NCBI GenBank assembly: GCA_016716665.1
Contig: JADJVH010000013.1
Location: 97,660-161,659, forward strand
Length of the DNA: 64,000 nucleotides
Source of the DNA: Candidatus Opimibacter iunctus
GTDB taxonomy: Bacteria > Bacteroidota > Bacteroidia > Chitinophagales > Saprospiraceae
Direction of reading: 5' to 3'
Part shown: piece by piece, positions 17,137-26,015 of the stretch
Layout: each line of letters starts with the position of its first letter
Position numbering within the stretch: position 1 is the first letter of the stretch
Made by a program: the position numbers and the translations under genes
Notes under the pieces: model-generated
Databases searched by the model: none
The model's input: only the letters and a program-made list of their open reading frames with translations
Told to the model about the DNA's origin: nothing

Positions 17137-18006
17137 ATGAAGTCATTATTTGCTTTCCTGGTAGGTCTACTTGCTGCCCTCGTTCCCGGAGTTATCCTGG
17201 CACAACAGGCTGAAAGTATCATCACCGAATCAAGCGATCCTGTAGAAGACGTATACGTGGATGATGTCGTGAGACACACCATGATCTATGAAAACAGGGT
17301 GCTTCCCTATGAGCCTCTTCGTGAAGCTGATATTCCATGGGAACGCAGGCTGTGGCGTATTATAGATGTTCGGGAGAAAATCAATCTTCCATTCACCTAT
17401 CCGCCTCAACCTTTCTTTTCTATCATAGCTGAAGGCGCAAAATCCGGAGAGATCAAGGTGTTCAAGGATGAAACGTTTAAGGAAATGATGACTCCTGAAG
17501 AGGTGATGGGCAAACTGGTAGAAACTGACACCAGCTTGGTATTCAACCCTGATACCTACGAAGATGAAGTAGTGATCGTCAACTCACCGATCAACCCTGA
17601 AGATATCCAGAAGTACCGCGTTAAGGAAATGTGGTTCTTTGATAAGGAAGCTTCAAGGATGGGTGTACGCATTCTGGGTATTGCCCCGATCCGTGACTAT
17701 ATCGACGAGAGCACAGGTGAATTCAAATATGCTATCCCTATGTTCTGGGTGTATTATCCTGAAGCCCGCGAAGCCTTGTCACGTTACCAGGTTTTCACGG
17801 AAGGAAATGATGCTGCTCCTGGCACATGGTATGATTTGTTTGAGCAAAGAAGATTTTCAAGCTATATCTACAAACAATCTAACGTCCTTGACCTTAGATT
17901 GGATGATTTCTACAATGGCCCTGAAAAAGGTGTTGAGCGCCTTATGGAATCCGAGAGGATCAAGATGGAGCTCTTCAACTGGGAGCATGACCTCTGGTCA
18001 TATTGA
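17137..18006 (+). CDS. gldN: Gliding motility protein GldN/PorN
   Basis: 289 aa. Signal peptide to about residue 22 (VILAQQ), then the family block VYVDDVVRHTMIYENRVLPYEPLREADIPWERRLWRIIDVREKINLPF-like region (residues about 35-85), and the C-terminal RMGVRILGIAPIRDYID and FWVYYPEAREAL blocks. It forms the periplasmic/outer-membrane ring with GldK. Last gene of the operon: a strong hairpin terminator follows 22 nt after the stop. Confidence 0.95.
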   Translation: MKSLFAFLVGLLAALVPGVILAQQAESIITESSDPVEDVYVDDVVRHTMIYENRVLPYEPLREADIPWERRLWRIIDVREKINLPFTYPPQPFFSIIAEGAKSGEIKVFKDETFKEMMTPEEVMGKLVETDTSLVFNPDTYEDEVVIVNSPINPEDIQKYRVKEMWFFDKEASRMGVRILGIAPIRDYIDESTGEFKYAIPMFWVYYPEAREALSRYQVFTEGNDAAPGTWYDLFEQRRFSSYIYKQSNVLDLRLDDFYNGPEKGVERLMESERIKMELFNWEHDLWSY

Positions 18007-18028
18007 TGATCATCAGAATAATATAATC

Positions 18029-18066
18029 AAAGCCCCTGGCAGTCACTGTCAGGGGCTTTTTATTTC
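18029..18066 (+). terminator. Rho-independent terminator of gldKLMN
   Basis: Arms 18029-18043 and 18045-18059 (AAAGCCCCTG.../...CAGGGGCTTT) pair almost perfectly with one G-U pair, followed by a T-run. The stop codon of the convergent glycosyltransferase gene (18060-18062) falls in the T-run. Confidence 0.9.
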
Positions 18067-19394
18067 TCAGAGTGTGAGTAGGTTTCGGATGGAAAGAGCT
18101 GCCTATCATTTCCTCTGTTTCGTGAAAATTCCCAATACATCCAGCAGAACAAAAACAGGTATTCAATCCCGATCAGACAATAGTTTTCAGCTGAGTTGCC
18201 ATCAGCATAGTGGCTATAGCTCAGGAAAATCAGGCATGACCAAACGATAGGGTAGATGTGCTTACTCAACACAGCCAAAGCCAGCAATGAGCCTATGTAC
18301 CAAGGATGCACCGTAGTGCTCATCAGGAAGTAAAGGGTCAGCACGGCTAGCATAGCTGTAGACCAATCCATCCCTGGTTTTCGAATATAGATCCACCATA
18401 TCCACACAATTCCGGCAATGGTCACCAAGGCAAGTGCAGGTCCTGCTACAGCGATAATATTATATCCTTTTACGGACATGCCTACGGCACTGATGATGTA
18501 ATAAATGCTTGCATTAAATTCAAATGAATTAAACCATAGACGAACACTTTCCAGCCAACCGGTATGTGTGCCAAAGGATAGCCAGAATACTGCAACACTT
18601 GCAGTAACACTCACTATGCCAAACAGCGTAATCCTGTTCCAATACATTTGCCTGGGCATGAAAGGAATCAGTACGAGGGTGAGCATCTTTGACAGGATGG
18701 ACAGGGCCATCAGCAAACTACTCCAGAGGATGTTCCTTTTTTCAGACAAAATGACCGCACCGAGCAAGGCAGCTATCATCATGCCATCCATATGGAGATT
18801 GCCGGTAAATTCGATAATGACCAATGGATTGAGGGCATAGAGCAGGATCCGGTTTGACGGGATTTGCTTCTTTCTTAACAGGAGATGTAGTAACAGTACT
18901 ATCAACGCATCAGTGCAAATCAACAGCAGTTTGTAAAACACTACATGACCACCCAGGGAAAGACCATTGATTTTGTAGGATAGCCCGAAAATCCACTGTG
19001 CGACCGGCGGATATACACTGTAATAATGCTGACTGTTGAGCAGGCTGAATAGATGCTTATCGACAACCGCTATCTCTGCATGTTGCATAAGAAATGCAGG
19101 TGTGTATGCCATCGGATGAACACCTTGTTGGATGAGCATGCCATCCCAGACAAATCGATAGTAGTCATCAGACAATCCAGGCTCAAAGAAAAGCGAGATC
19201 AACCTTGCAGCCAGAGCCAATACCAGGCCGGTTTGCAGGCTGATTTTGATCTTGCCTGAAATCATCCAGGCATACAACCCAAATCCAAATGCATAGACAC
19301 ACCACAACAAGGTGAAATCTAATCTGCTGATACCCTGAAGCCATGTCATAGCCATGAGCCAGGCCAGGCAGATCAGCCATGTTTTGATTTTCAC
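18060..19394 (-). CDS. Polyprenol-phosphate-sugar-dependent GT-C glycosyltransferase (GT87-like)
   Basis: 444 aa, about eleven hydrophobic segments. The motif GLSDDYYRFVWDG near residue 74 is the acidic first-loop motif of GT-C enzymes that use polyprenyl-phosphate mannose or glucose; YYSVYPPVAQWIF and NPLVIIEFTGNLHMDG are also typical of the GT87/mannosyltransferase group. It would move a sugar from a lipid carrier to a glycan on the outer face of the inner membrane. Its GTG start overlaps the stop of the upstream GT2 gene (GTGA), so it is coupled to that gene and to the DPM-like synthase. The acceptor is unknown. Confidence 0.8.
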   Translation of the reverse strand: MKIKTWLICLAWLMAMTWLQGISRLDFTLLWCVYAFGFGLYAWMISGKIKISLQTGLVLALAARLISLFFEPGLSDDYYRFVWDGMLIQQGVHPMAYTPAFLMQHAEIAVVDKHLFSLLNSQHYYSVYPPVAQWIFGLSYKINGLSLGGHVVFYKLLLICTDALIVLLLHLLLRKKQIPSNRILLYALNPLVIIEFTGNLHMDGMMIAALLGAVILSEKRNILWSSLLMALSILSKMLTLVLIPFMPRQMYWNRITLFGIVSVTASVAVFWLSFGTHTGWLESVRLWFNSFEFNASIYYIISAVGMSVKGYNIIAVAGPALALVTIAGIVWIWWIYIRKPGMDWSTAMLAVLTLYFLMSTTVHPWYIGSLLALAVLSKHIYPIVWSCLIFLSYSHYADGNSAENYCLIGIEYLFLFCWMYWEFSRNRGNDRQLFPSETYSHSEK

Positions 19395-20881
19395 CGGTGA
19401 CTCAGATGCCTGAGGGTATAGAAAAAGATACTCCCGAATCCGATCATCAGCATGAGATGGTAGATCAGAAACGATGTCTTGCCTTGAGCTACACCCATGA
19501 TCACGGCCGATAGGAAATACAATGCAAGCAGGCCTTCGATCAAGGTGGTCCCTGATACTTTGCCTGCAGTATAAAATCCCTTCTTAAAGCTGTCCTGTAC
19601 CTGTTGGATGTTAAATTTAGGCGTCCTCACAAAGGCACTCTTCTTTCCGCTCAGGCCTTCCAGCACAGCAATGCTGTTGTGCAGGGAGAGCCCCATCGAA
19701 AGCGAAAGGAAAAGAGGAAACATCAACACAAATTTTACCAGCCTCTTCAATACAGGTTCATCAACCCACATCGTATCACTGTTGGCCACAAAATATACCC
19801 AGCCTACCGTCAACAGGCCAGCCATAAATATCCAGTATATCCGCATATCCAGGTGGATCGTGGCGACCAGGAATAGCGTAGGTACACTCAGGACAGCCAA
19901 TGCAAAGACAACAAGGAAAACTGAACTGGATAAGAGATGCGTGACAGCATGAAGTTTCTGATCAAATGGGATACCAGACTTTAGCACCGCAGGGATCAGT
20001 TTTCTTGCATTTTCCGCCCCCCCTTTCATCCATCTGAATTGTTGGGATTTAAGTCCATTCATTTCGACAGGCAATTCAGCCGGGGAAGCAATGTCCTGGC
20101 GATACTTGATTTTCCAACCCTTGAGTTGTGCGCGATAGGAAAGGTCAAGGTCTTCAGTCAGCGTGTCGGCTTCCCAACCGCCGGCATCCAGGATGGTTTC
20201 CTTTCGCCAGACACCTGCTGTGCCGTTAAACTGAAGGAAATAGTTTCCGGCTTCCCTGCCGGTTTGCTCTATCGTAAAATGGACATTGAGTTGAAAAGCC
20301 TGTAGCCTGGTGATCAGGGAGTATTCCCCGTTGATATGTTCCCAGCGGGTCTGGACGACGCCCACTTTCTTATCCTGCAGATATGGGAGTGTCTTTAACA
20401 GGAAGTCATGGTGCGGCAGGAAATCCGCATCAAAAATGGCAATAAACTCACCGGTTGCTGTAGCCAATCCGTCTCTTAGCGCGCCTGCCTTATAGCCATT
20501 CCTGTTTTCACGGTGTATGTGGACGATGTTGACACCTTTTTGCCTGTATTCTTCTACCTTCCTGCTACACACATCTTTAGTATCATCAGTTGAATCATCC
20601 AGGACCTGGATTTGAAGCCGATCTGCAGGATAGTTCATCCCCACCATATTGTCGATGAGCCGCTCCACGACAAACCGTTCATTGAAGATGGGTAATTGGA
20701 TAGTGACCATGGGGAATACAGCTCCCCACGAATTCATCCCTTCTTCATCAGGGTTCTTCTGTTTTCTCCCTTTGCCATATTTGATCAGCAATTGGAATTG
20801 CATCAGGCAATAAAAGGTGATGTAGGCCAATGCCAGCGTGTAGAGCCCGATGACCACGTAGGCCAATATGATTAGGATCAT
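19391..20881 (-). CDS. Membrane-bound family 2 glycosyltransferase (cellulose-synthase-like)
   Basis: About 496 aa. An N-terminal helix, a cytoplasmic GT-A domain with MVTIQLPIFNE, DDSTDDT, IFDADFLP and GTAGVWRKE, the acceptor motif QQFRWMKG near residue 280, then a cluster of C-terminal helices. D,D,D,QxxRW is the processive GT2 signature, as in glucomannan synthases and ceramide glucosyltransferases. I chose the ATG at 20879-20881, whose ATGA overlaps the stop of the upstream gene, over a GTG at 20911. It probably makes or extends a surface polysaccharide from nucleotide sugars; product unknown. Confidence 0.87.
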   Translation of the reverse strand: MILIILAYVVIGLYTLALAYITFYCLMQFQLLIKYGKGRKQKNPDEEGMNSWGAVFPMVTIQLPIFNERFVVERLIDNMVGMNYPADRLQIQVLDDSTDDTKDVCSRKVEEYRQKGVNIVHIHRENRNGYKAGALRDGLATATGEFIAIFDADFLPHHDFLLKTLPYLQDKKVGVVQTRWEHINGEYSLITRLQAFQLNVHFTIEQTGREAGNYFLQFNGTAGVWRKETILDAGGWEADTLTEDLDLSYRAQLKGWKIKYRQDIASPAELPVEMNGLKSQQFRWMKGGAENARKLIPAVLKSGIPFDQKLHAVTHLLSSSVFLVVFALAVLSVPTLFLVATIHLDMRIYWIFMAGLLTVGWVYFVANSDTMWVDEPVLKRLVKFVLMFPLFLSLSMGLSLHNSIAVLEGLSGKKSAFVRTPKFNIQQVQDSFKKGFYTAGKVSGTTLIEGLLALYFLSAVIMGVAQGKTSFLIYHLMLMIGFGSIFFYTLRHLSHR

Positions 20882-21585
20882 GTACTTAAGAGGGATTTGA
20901 AAATCGTCCACAATATCTTATGCCCGGCCAATACCGATCCTTTGACCGTGCCACTTACTTTTGACTTCCCGATACGTTTGCGGTAAGATACAGGTACTTC
21001 AGCACACCTTAATTGATGCTGAAGGGCTTTCACCTGCATCTCCACCGTCCACCCGTAGTTTTTATCTTCCATGCCAAGGCTGAGTAGCTTTTGCCAGAGG
21101 ATCGCCCTGAATGGGCCCAGATCAGTGTACCTGAAGCCATACATCATCCGGATCAGCGTGGTTGCAAGCCAATTACCGAAGCGCTGAGGAATAGTCAGGG
21201 AGCCAGGATCAGGATTGCCCGATACCCTCGAACCAATGACCATATCTTTCCCTTCGATAATAGGGGTGATGAGGGATTGCATCTCCTGTGGGAAATCGGA
21301 GAAGTCCCCATCCAGGAATACAACGATATCAGGTTGATAAGCAGCCTCTCTGGTCAGAATATAATCCATACCGGCCTTGCAGGCATTCCCATAGCCTCTT
21401 TTGGGCTGGTCCACCACAATGGCACCTGCCCTCCGCGCCTGTGCTGCGGTGTCGTCGGTTGAATTATTGTTACATACGATGATATCCCTCACCAGTCCGG
21501 CCGGAATATCCCGGATCACTTTACCGATAGCCAGGCTTTCGTTGTAAGCAGGAATGATCACATCTATCAGAGGTGGACTGTGCAT
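20878..21585 (-). CDS. Dolichyl/polyprenyl-phosphate mannose synthase-like GT2
   Basis: About 235 aa soluble GT2: DVIIPAYNESLAIGKVI at the N-terminus, VCNNNSTDDT, DQPKRGYGNACKAGMDYI, and the DGD metal motif in VVFLDGDFSDFPQEM. The RFGNWLATTLIRMMYGFRYTDLGPFRAI block is typical of the DPM1-like branch that loads sugar onto a polyprenyl phosphate. It supplies the likely donor for the GT-C enzyme two genes downstream. An ATG ten codons earlier (21615) is possible, but a -7-like TACTTTTA (21604-21611) lies inside that extension, so the ATG at 21585 is preferred. Confidence 0.85.
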   Translation of the reverse strand: MHSPPLIDVIIPAYNESLAIGKVIRDIPAGLVRDIIVCNNNSTDDTAAQARRAGAIVVDQPKRGYGNACKAGMDYILTREAAYQPDIVVFLDGDFSDFPQEMQSLITPIIEGKDMVIGSRVSGNPDPGSLTIPQRFGNWLATTLIRMMYGFRYTDLGPFRAILWQKLLSLGMEDKNYGWTVEMQVKALQHQLRCAEVPVSYRKRIGKSKVSGTVKGSVLAGHKILWTIFKSLLST

Positions 21586-21650
21586 GGGCAGGATGAATGG
21601 ATGTAAAAGTAACATATATGTACTTTATTTATTTAAACTAACCTTAGTTC

Positions 21651-21858
21651 TCTCCGCCAACCAGAGAATACCAATTATAAATCGGCCCGTGGCCGTTGGA
21701 TGGAGCGTCGCAGTGAGCGTAGTCGAATTGTTCTCTCCGCCAAGCAGTCGAAACCATGACTCGGCCGCGGCCATTGGATGGAACTGGTTATGAATCGGCC
21801 CGTGGCCGTTGGATGGAGTCGATCTCCGCCAACCAGAGGATACCAATTATGAATCTCC
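21651..21858. repeat. Cluster of about 55-nt imperfect direct repeats with internal CGGCC hairpin
   Basis: The 460-nt divergent gap 21616-22077 is dominated by four copies or part-copies: 21651-21705, 21734-21782, 21786-21818 and 21823-21858. A complete unit begins TCTCCGCCAACCAGAG and ends GGCCGTTGGATGGAG; it contains the small palindrome CGGCC-CGT-GGCCG. Between copies 1 and 2 is a TGAGCGTAGTCGAA motif (21713-21726) that recurs near 28.1 and 40.2 kb. The rest of the gap (21859-22077) shows nothing clear. Confidence 0.75.
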
Positions 21859-22077
21859 TATTAGTATTCTCAATGGGAATCATTCTGCTGGCGGAGATGC
21901 TTCGACCTGCATACCCTCATCCATTTGCTACAGCTCAGCAACCACTCTATCCAGTGGCGTTTTTATTTCCTGCAGAAAGGTAAAAACAGGCCAATTCAGA
22001 TTTGTCTTTAAAAGCTACTAAATCAGGGAAAGGGGCTGTTTTAAAAGCATTGGAGTATTTTCGCTCTCCGGATCTGC

Positions 22078-23649
22078 TTGCTGCATTACCGGATTGATGG
22101 CTATTATGGGCAACCAAAACAACCTTGTGACTTTTTTCTTTTTAAGGGGCTTTGTGTCCCTCCATATCTGAAGACATCGTTTTACATCCTTGTCATCTCT
22201 TCGGCCTTACTTGGGCCCTCCTTCTTTATGACATCATGTTATAAGGAGAAATTTTCCACAGACAGCAGCGACTCTCTTTCCTTTTCGCTTGACACACTCT
22301 CCTTTGATACGGTACTCACAGAGATCAGCACAGTGACCAGATACTTTAAGGTTTATAACCGATATGATTTATCACTTCGTATTGATCAGATCAAGCTGAC
22401 AGGTCTTAACGCAGGTTTTTTCAGGCTTAATGTTGATGGCTTTACCGGAGACATCATACGGGATGTCGAAATCATGCCCGGGGACAGCATCTATGTCTTT
22501 GCCGAAGCACTAATTGATCCAGACCAACCAGTTTCTATCAGCCCGTTTATCCTTGAGGCAGAAGCCACCTTTACTACCAATGGGAATGATCAGGAGGTCA
22601 AATTAATAGCATGGGGGCAAAATGCAAATTACATTCCGGGTCCGGACCAGCCTAACCGAATCTCTCTCCTCACGTGTGACCTTGGCGAAGTAACCTGGGA
22701 CGATCCGCGGCCTTATGTGTTGTATGGAACGTTGCTGATTGATTCCTGTACTCTTGTTTTGCCAGCCGGTACCAGACTGTATGTTCATGGTGGAATCGCC
22801 AACAATCAGTTGGGTATCTATAATGAAGGACTCATCTACACCTTCCCAAATGGGAAAATTGAGGTTCAAGGCACTGCCGATGAGCCTGTAATCATCCGTG
22901 ATGACAGGATTGAGCCTGATCACCTGGGTGAGTGGGCAGGGATACGCCTCGGACCGGAAAGCGGGCCTCACACCTTCAGTCACATGGAACTCAGCAGCGC
23001 CATTGCCGGCATCACAGCGGATAGTGCTACAACAGTCATCATTGATCATAGTAAGTTATCCTATACAGGTGGGCCGGGTTTCTATGCACGTCATGCGAAG
23101 GCCACGATATCAAATTCATTGTTTTTCGAAAACGGAGGCCAGGCTGTTGCCCTGACATATGGAGGGGATTATGAATTGACCTATTGCACACTGGCAAGTT
23201 TTGGCAATGATGCAGAAGCATTGCTGATGACTGATTTTTATTGCAGTGATCCGTTATGTTCTGAGGGAGCTCAGTTATTCCAGTTTACAGGAAGGATAGA
23301 CAACAGCATCCTGATCGGATCATCAACGGATGAAGTGTGGATGGTTGATGCAGGTACACCTGAGATGGGATTACTTGATGTGGTGATGAACCATAATATG
23401 GTCGTCGTCGATGATTTGCTTGACGAAGACAACTACCCTGGTTTTTTTGAAACGATCTGTATGGATTGCTTTGAGTATAAATTCAGCGATACTTTATTTG
23501 TTGATCTGTTCAAGGACGATTACCATCTGGATACGATGTCTGTAGCAGAAATGAAAGGCAGGCCTATACCAGGGTTTACGGATGACCTTGAAGGCCATTC
23601 GAGGGACTTGCTGTTGCCAGATCTTGGCTGCTACGAATTTCAGGAATAG
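22078..23649 (+). CDS. Lipoprotein with right-handed beta-helix domain
   Basis: The open frame begins at a TTG (22078), but the first 30 residues do not look like protein. A lipoprotein signal (LKTSFYILVISSALLGPSFF then MTSC) suggests translation starts near 22168, perhaps at an unusual codon, so the start is uncertain. After the lipid cysteine come a beta-sandwich region (about residues 60-200) and a right-handed parallel beta-helix (about 210-460; GIYNEGLIYTFPNGKIEVQG, DHSKLSYTGGPGFYARHAK), ending in the LLPDLGCYEFQE tail common to this Bacteroidota family. Probably surface exposed; ligand or glycan target unknown. Confidence 0.75.
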   Translation: MLHYRIDGYYGQPKQPCDFFLFKGLCVPPYLKTSFYILVISSALLGPSFFMTSCYKEKFSTDSSDSLSFSLDTLSFDTVLTEISTVTRYFKVYNRYDLSLRIDQIKLTGLNAGFFRLNVDGFTGDIIRDVEIMPGDSIYVFAEALIDPDQPVSISPFILEAEATFTTNGNDQEVKLIAWGQNANYIPGPDQPNRISLLTCDLGEVTWDDPRPYVLYGTLLIDSCTLVLPAGTRLYVHGGIANNQLGIYNEGLIYTFPNGKIEVQGTADEPVIIRDDRIEPDHLGEWAGIRLGPESGPHTFSHMELSSAIAGITADSATTVIIDHSKLSYTGGPGFYARHAKATISNSLFFENGGQAVALTYGGDYELTYCTLASFGNDAEALLMTDFYCSDPLCSEGAQLFQFTGRIDNSILIGSSTDEVWMVDAGTPEMGLLDVVMNHNMVVVDDLLDEDNYPGFFETICMDCFEYKFSDTLFVDLFKDDYHLDTMSVAEMKGRPIPGFTDDLEGHSRDLLLPDLGCYEFQE

Positions 23650-23659
23650 GACATCCTTT

Positions 23660-24952
23660 TTATGCCGTTGGCTCCCCGACAGTATTGATCCGCGCCCGGG
23701 CAACAGTTGTCAACAAGATAAATCCAATCACAAAAAATACAGCCAGCACAAGCACACTGTAACGCATACTGCCGGTAATCGAATTGACCAACCCAAAAAT
23801 AAATGTGCCTGATACGATTGCAACCTTGGACAATACATCCATAAAGCTAAAGAAGGTCGTCGGGTCTTCCTTTCTTCCTTCCAACAATTTGGCATAGGTT
23901 GATCTCGACAAAGACTGGATTCCTCCAAGGACAATACCCACAAGGCCTGCTATTGTAAAGAACTGCCATTTAGCGGTAGTGGCATATGCACCGACACATA
24001 TGATCACCCAGATCACAAGTTGTACCAACAGGCTAAACTTGTTTCCTTTGATCCTGGAGACTCTTGCAAAAAACAATGCTCCGGGTATAGCCACGAGCTG
24101 AAGCAAGAGGATAGTGAGTATCAGTTCTGAATCTTTGAAACCCAGTTCACGATCGGCGAAAAGCGTAGCCAGGTATATCACCGTGTGGACACCCGCGATA
24201 TAGAAGAAGTAGGCGGCAAGAAACCGCTTGATATGGGTATCATCCTTGATCAGGTGCCACACATGCATGAGTTCTTTCCACCCTTTGGCAAGCAGCTTGC
24301 CCGGATGGGCGATCGGAAGGTCTGCAGGTAACCTGTTGAATGTGATCTGCGAAAATCCGATCCACCATAGTCCAACAAGGACAAATGAAATCCGGGAGGG
24401 GAGTGTTGGGTTTGTAATATGAAACCACTCAGGCTTCTGGATCATCAGGAGGCAAAACATGAGCAATAAGACGCTGCCAACATATCCGTATGCATATCCT
24501 CTCGCGCTCACCCTGTCATACTGATCCTCTGTGGCAATGAGGGGCAGGTAAGAATCATAAAAGACCAATCCACCTGCAGCCCCGATAGTACCGAGGATAA
24601 ATGCTGCAGTCCCTATCCACATCGTGCCCGGAGAGTGAAAGAAAAAGAGTGCAATACATCCGACTGCCCCGACCATCGTAAAGCCTCTCAGGAAGTACAT
24701 CCGGCGACCGGTATAATCTGCGATGCCGGAAAGGAGCGGAGACAAGAAGGCAATCAGGATATATGCTGCCGAAACAGAAAAGGAATACAAGGCAGTGTTG
24801 GATATCGTACCACCAAAAAGCGGAATCTGATCTAGGGTGACACTCGAAAAGTAAATCGGGAAAATGGCGGTGGAAATCACCAGGTAATATGCCGAGTTGG
24901 CCCAATCAAAATAAGCCCAACCATTGATGATCCGCTTGTCATTTAGCTGCAT
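23660..24952 (-). CDS. MFS transporter, UMF1 family
   Basis: 430 aa with 11-12 helices. The N-terminal INGWAYFDWANSAYYLVI is the UMF1 signature (Atg22-related group), and SGIADYTGRRMYFLRGF is the MFS loop 2-3 motif. The family includes vacuolar amino-acid exporters in fungi; bacterial substrates are not defined. It converges with the beta-helix lipoprotein gene (10 nt between stops). Confidence 0.87.
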   Translation of the reverse strand: MQLNDKRIINGWAYFDWANSAYYLVISTAIFPIYFSSVTLDQIPLFGGTISNTALYSFSVSAAYILIAFLSPLLSGIADYTGRRMYFLRGFTMVGAVGCIALFFFHSPGTMWIGTAAFILGTIGAAGGLVFYDSYLPLIATEDQYDRVSARGYAYGYVGSVLLLMFCLLMIQKPEWFHITNPTLPSRISFVLVGLWWIGFSQITFNRLPADLPIAHPGKLLAKGWKELMHVWHLIKDDTHIKRFLAAYFFYIAGVHTVIYLATLFADRELGFKDSELILTILLLQLVAIPGALFFARVSRIKGNKFSLLVQLVIWVIICVGAYATTAKWQFFTIAGLVGIVLGGIQSLSRSTYAKLLEGRKEDPTTFFSFMDVLSKVAIVSGTFIFGLVNSITGSMRYSVLVLAVFFVIGFILLTTVARARINTVGEPTA

Positions 24953-25064
24953 CTGGTGAAGGTATCATTTTATAGTCAGTCCTTATATTTTGACATTTTA
25001 CGCATTGATTTCGATCCTTATTTTTAGCATTTCATTGATGATGTTTTTACTATCTTCCCACCGT

Positions 25065-25955
25065 ATGAAGATCTTGATTTTAAGCCGGAGCCCCATTCTT
25101 TATTCTACGCACAGTCTCGTCATGGCTGCGCGCAGACGGGGACATGCTGTACGTGTGGTCGACCACCTGCAGTGTGATCTGACCATCCTCGGGGGACGAC
25201 TTGGCGTACGTTTTCAGGGCGAATTTATCGGCACACCTGATGCAGTCATACCCAGGATCGGGTCATCAGTCACCAGCTATGGCGCAGCGGTCGTGCGGCA
25301 GTTTGAAATGATGGGTGTGTATACCGTAGTCACCACCGAAGCCTTGCTCCGTTCACGTGACAAAAGAACTGCCCTGCAATATCTTGCGGCCAACCAACTC
25401 CCGGTACCCGATAGTGTTTTTACGGCTATGCCTGAAAACGTTGATTCCAGCCTGCGCATTCTTGGTGAGCAGTATCCTTTAGTCATCAAGATGCTCAACA
25501 GCACCCAGGGTCAAGGCGTTATCCTCGGCGAAAGCCATAGCGCTTCATTATCTGTAGCGGAAGCCTTCATCCGGCTTAAAGAAGAAATAATGTTGCAGCG
25601 CTTTGTCGAAGAATCAAAAGGCAAGGATGTCAGGGTATTTATTGTTGGTGGCCAGGTCATTGCAACCATGGAAAGAAGTGCACAGAATGGGGAGTTCAGG
25701 TCAAACCTGCATAGGGGAGCTACTTCTCATAAAGTTAAAATCACCAGTGAGGAGGAAGCGATTTCACTTCGTGCTGCCCAACTCATGGGACTCCAAGTGG
25801 CAGGAGTAGATATCCTCAGATCAAATACAGGCCCCTTAATATTGGAGGTCAATGCCTCACCGGGACTCGAAGGAATTGAGGGAACCACCGGCGTGGATAT
25901 TGCCGGGCAGATCATCCGTTTTGTTGAAGCCAATGCCAGGCCGGTTCCAGCCTGA
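25065..25955 (+). CDS. rimK: RimK-family ATP-grasp alpha-L-glutamate ligase
   Basis: 296 aa from the ATG at 25065; an upstream in-frame extension lacks homology. MKILILSRSPILYSTHSLVMAA is the RimK N-terminus; the ATP-grasp domain shows YPLVIKMLNSTQGQGVIL, LQRFVEESKGKDVRVFIVGG and VAGVDILRSNTGPLILEVNASPGLEG, with the E and N of the last block as metal ligands. RimK adds glutamates to the C-terminus of ribosomal protein S6. No retropepsin-like partner is next to it here. Confidence 0.9.
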   Translation: MKILILSRSPILYSTHSLVMAARRRGHAVRVVDHLQCDLTILGGRLGVRFQGEFIGTPDAVIPRIGSSVTSYGAAVVRQFEMMGVYTVVTTEALLRSRDKRTALQYLAANQLPVPDSVFTAMPENVDSSLRILGEQYPLVIKMLNSTQGQGVILGESHSASLSVAEAFIRLKEEIMLQRFVEESKGKDVRVFIVGGQVIATMERSAQNGEFRSNLHRGATSHKVKITSEEEAISLRAAQLMGLQVAGVDILRSNTGPLILEVNASPGLEGIEGTTGVDIAGQIIRFVEANARPVPA

Positions 25956-25975
25956 TTTCCTGATCAACCTCATTG

Positions 25976-26005
25976 TTGTCCAATAGCCCTTCTCATGTAT
26001 CTTTG
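25976..26005 (+). promoter_or_regulatory. Predicted promoter of the methyltransferase-like lipoprotein gene
   Basis: TTG (25976-25978), exactly 19 nt, then TATCTTTG (25998-26005), a full match to the Bacteroidota consensus. Because the ATG is only 11 nt after the -7 box, the message should have a leader of a few bases or none. Confidence 0.65.
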
Positions 26006-26015
26006 CCGGCACAAC

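Noticed and set aside
21625..21846. Small ORFs in the 21.6-22.0 kb gap
   Set aside because: They consist of translated copies of the 55-nt repeat.
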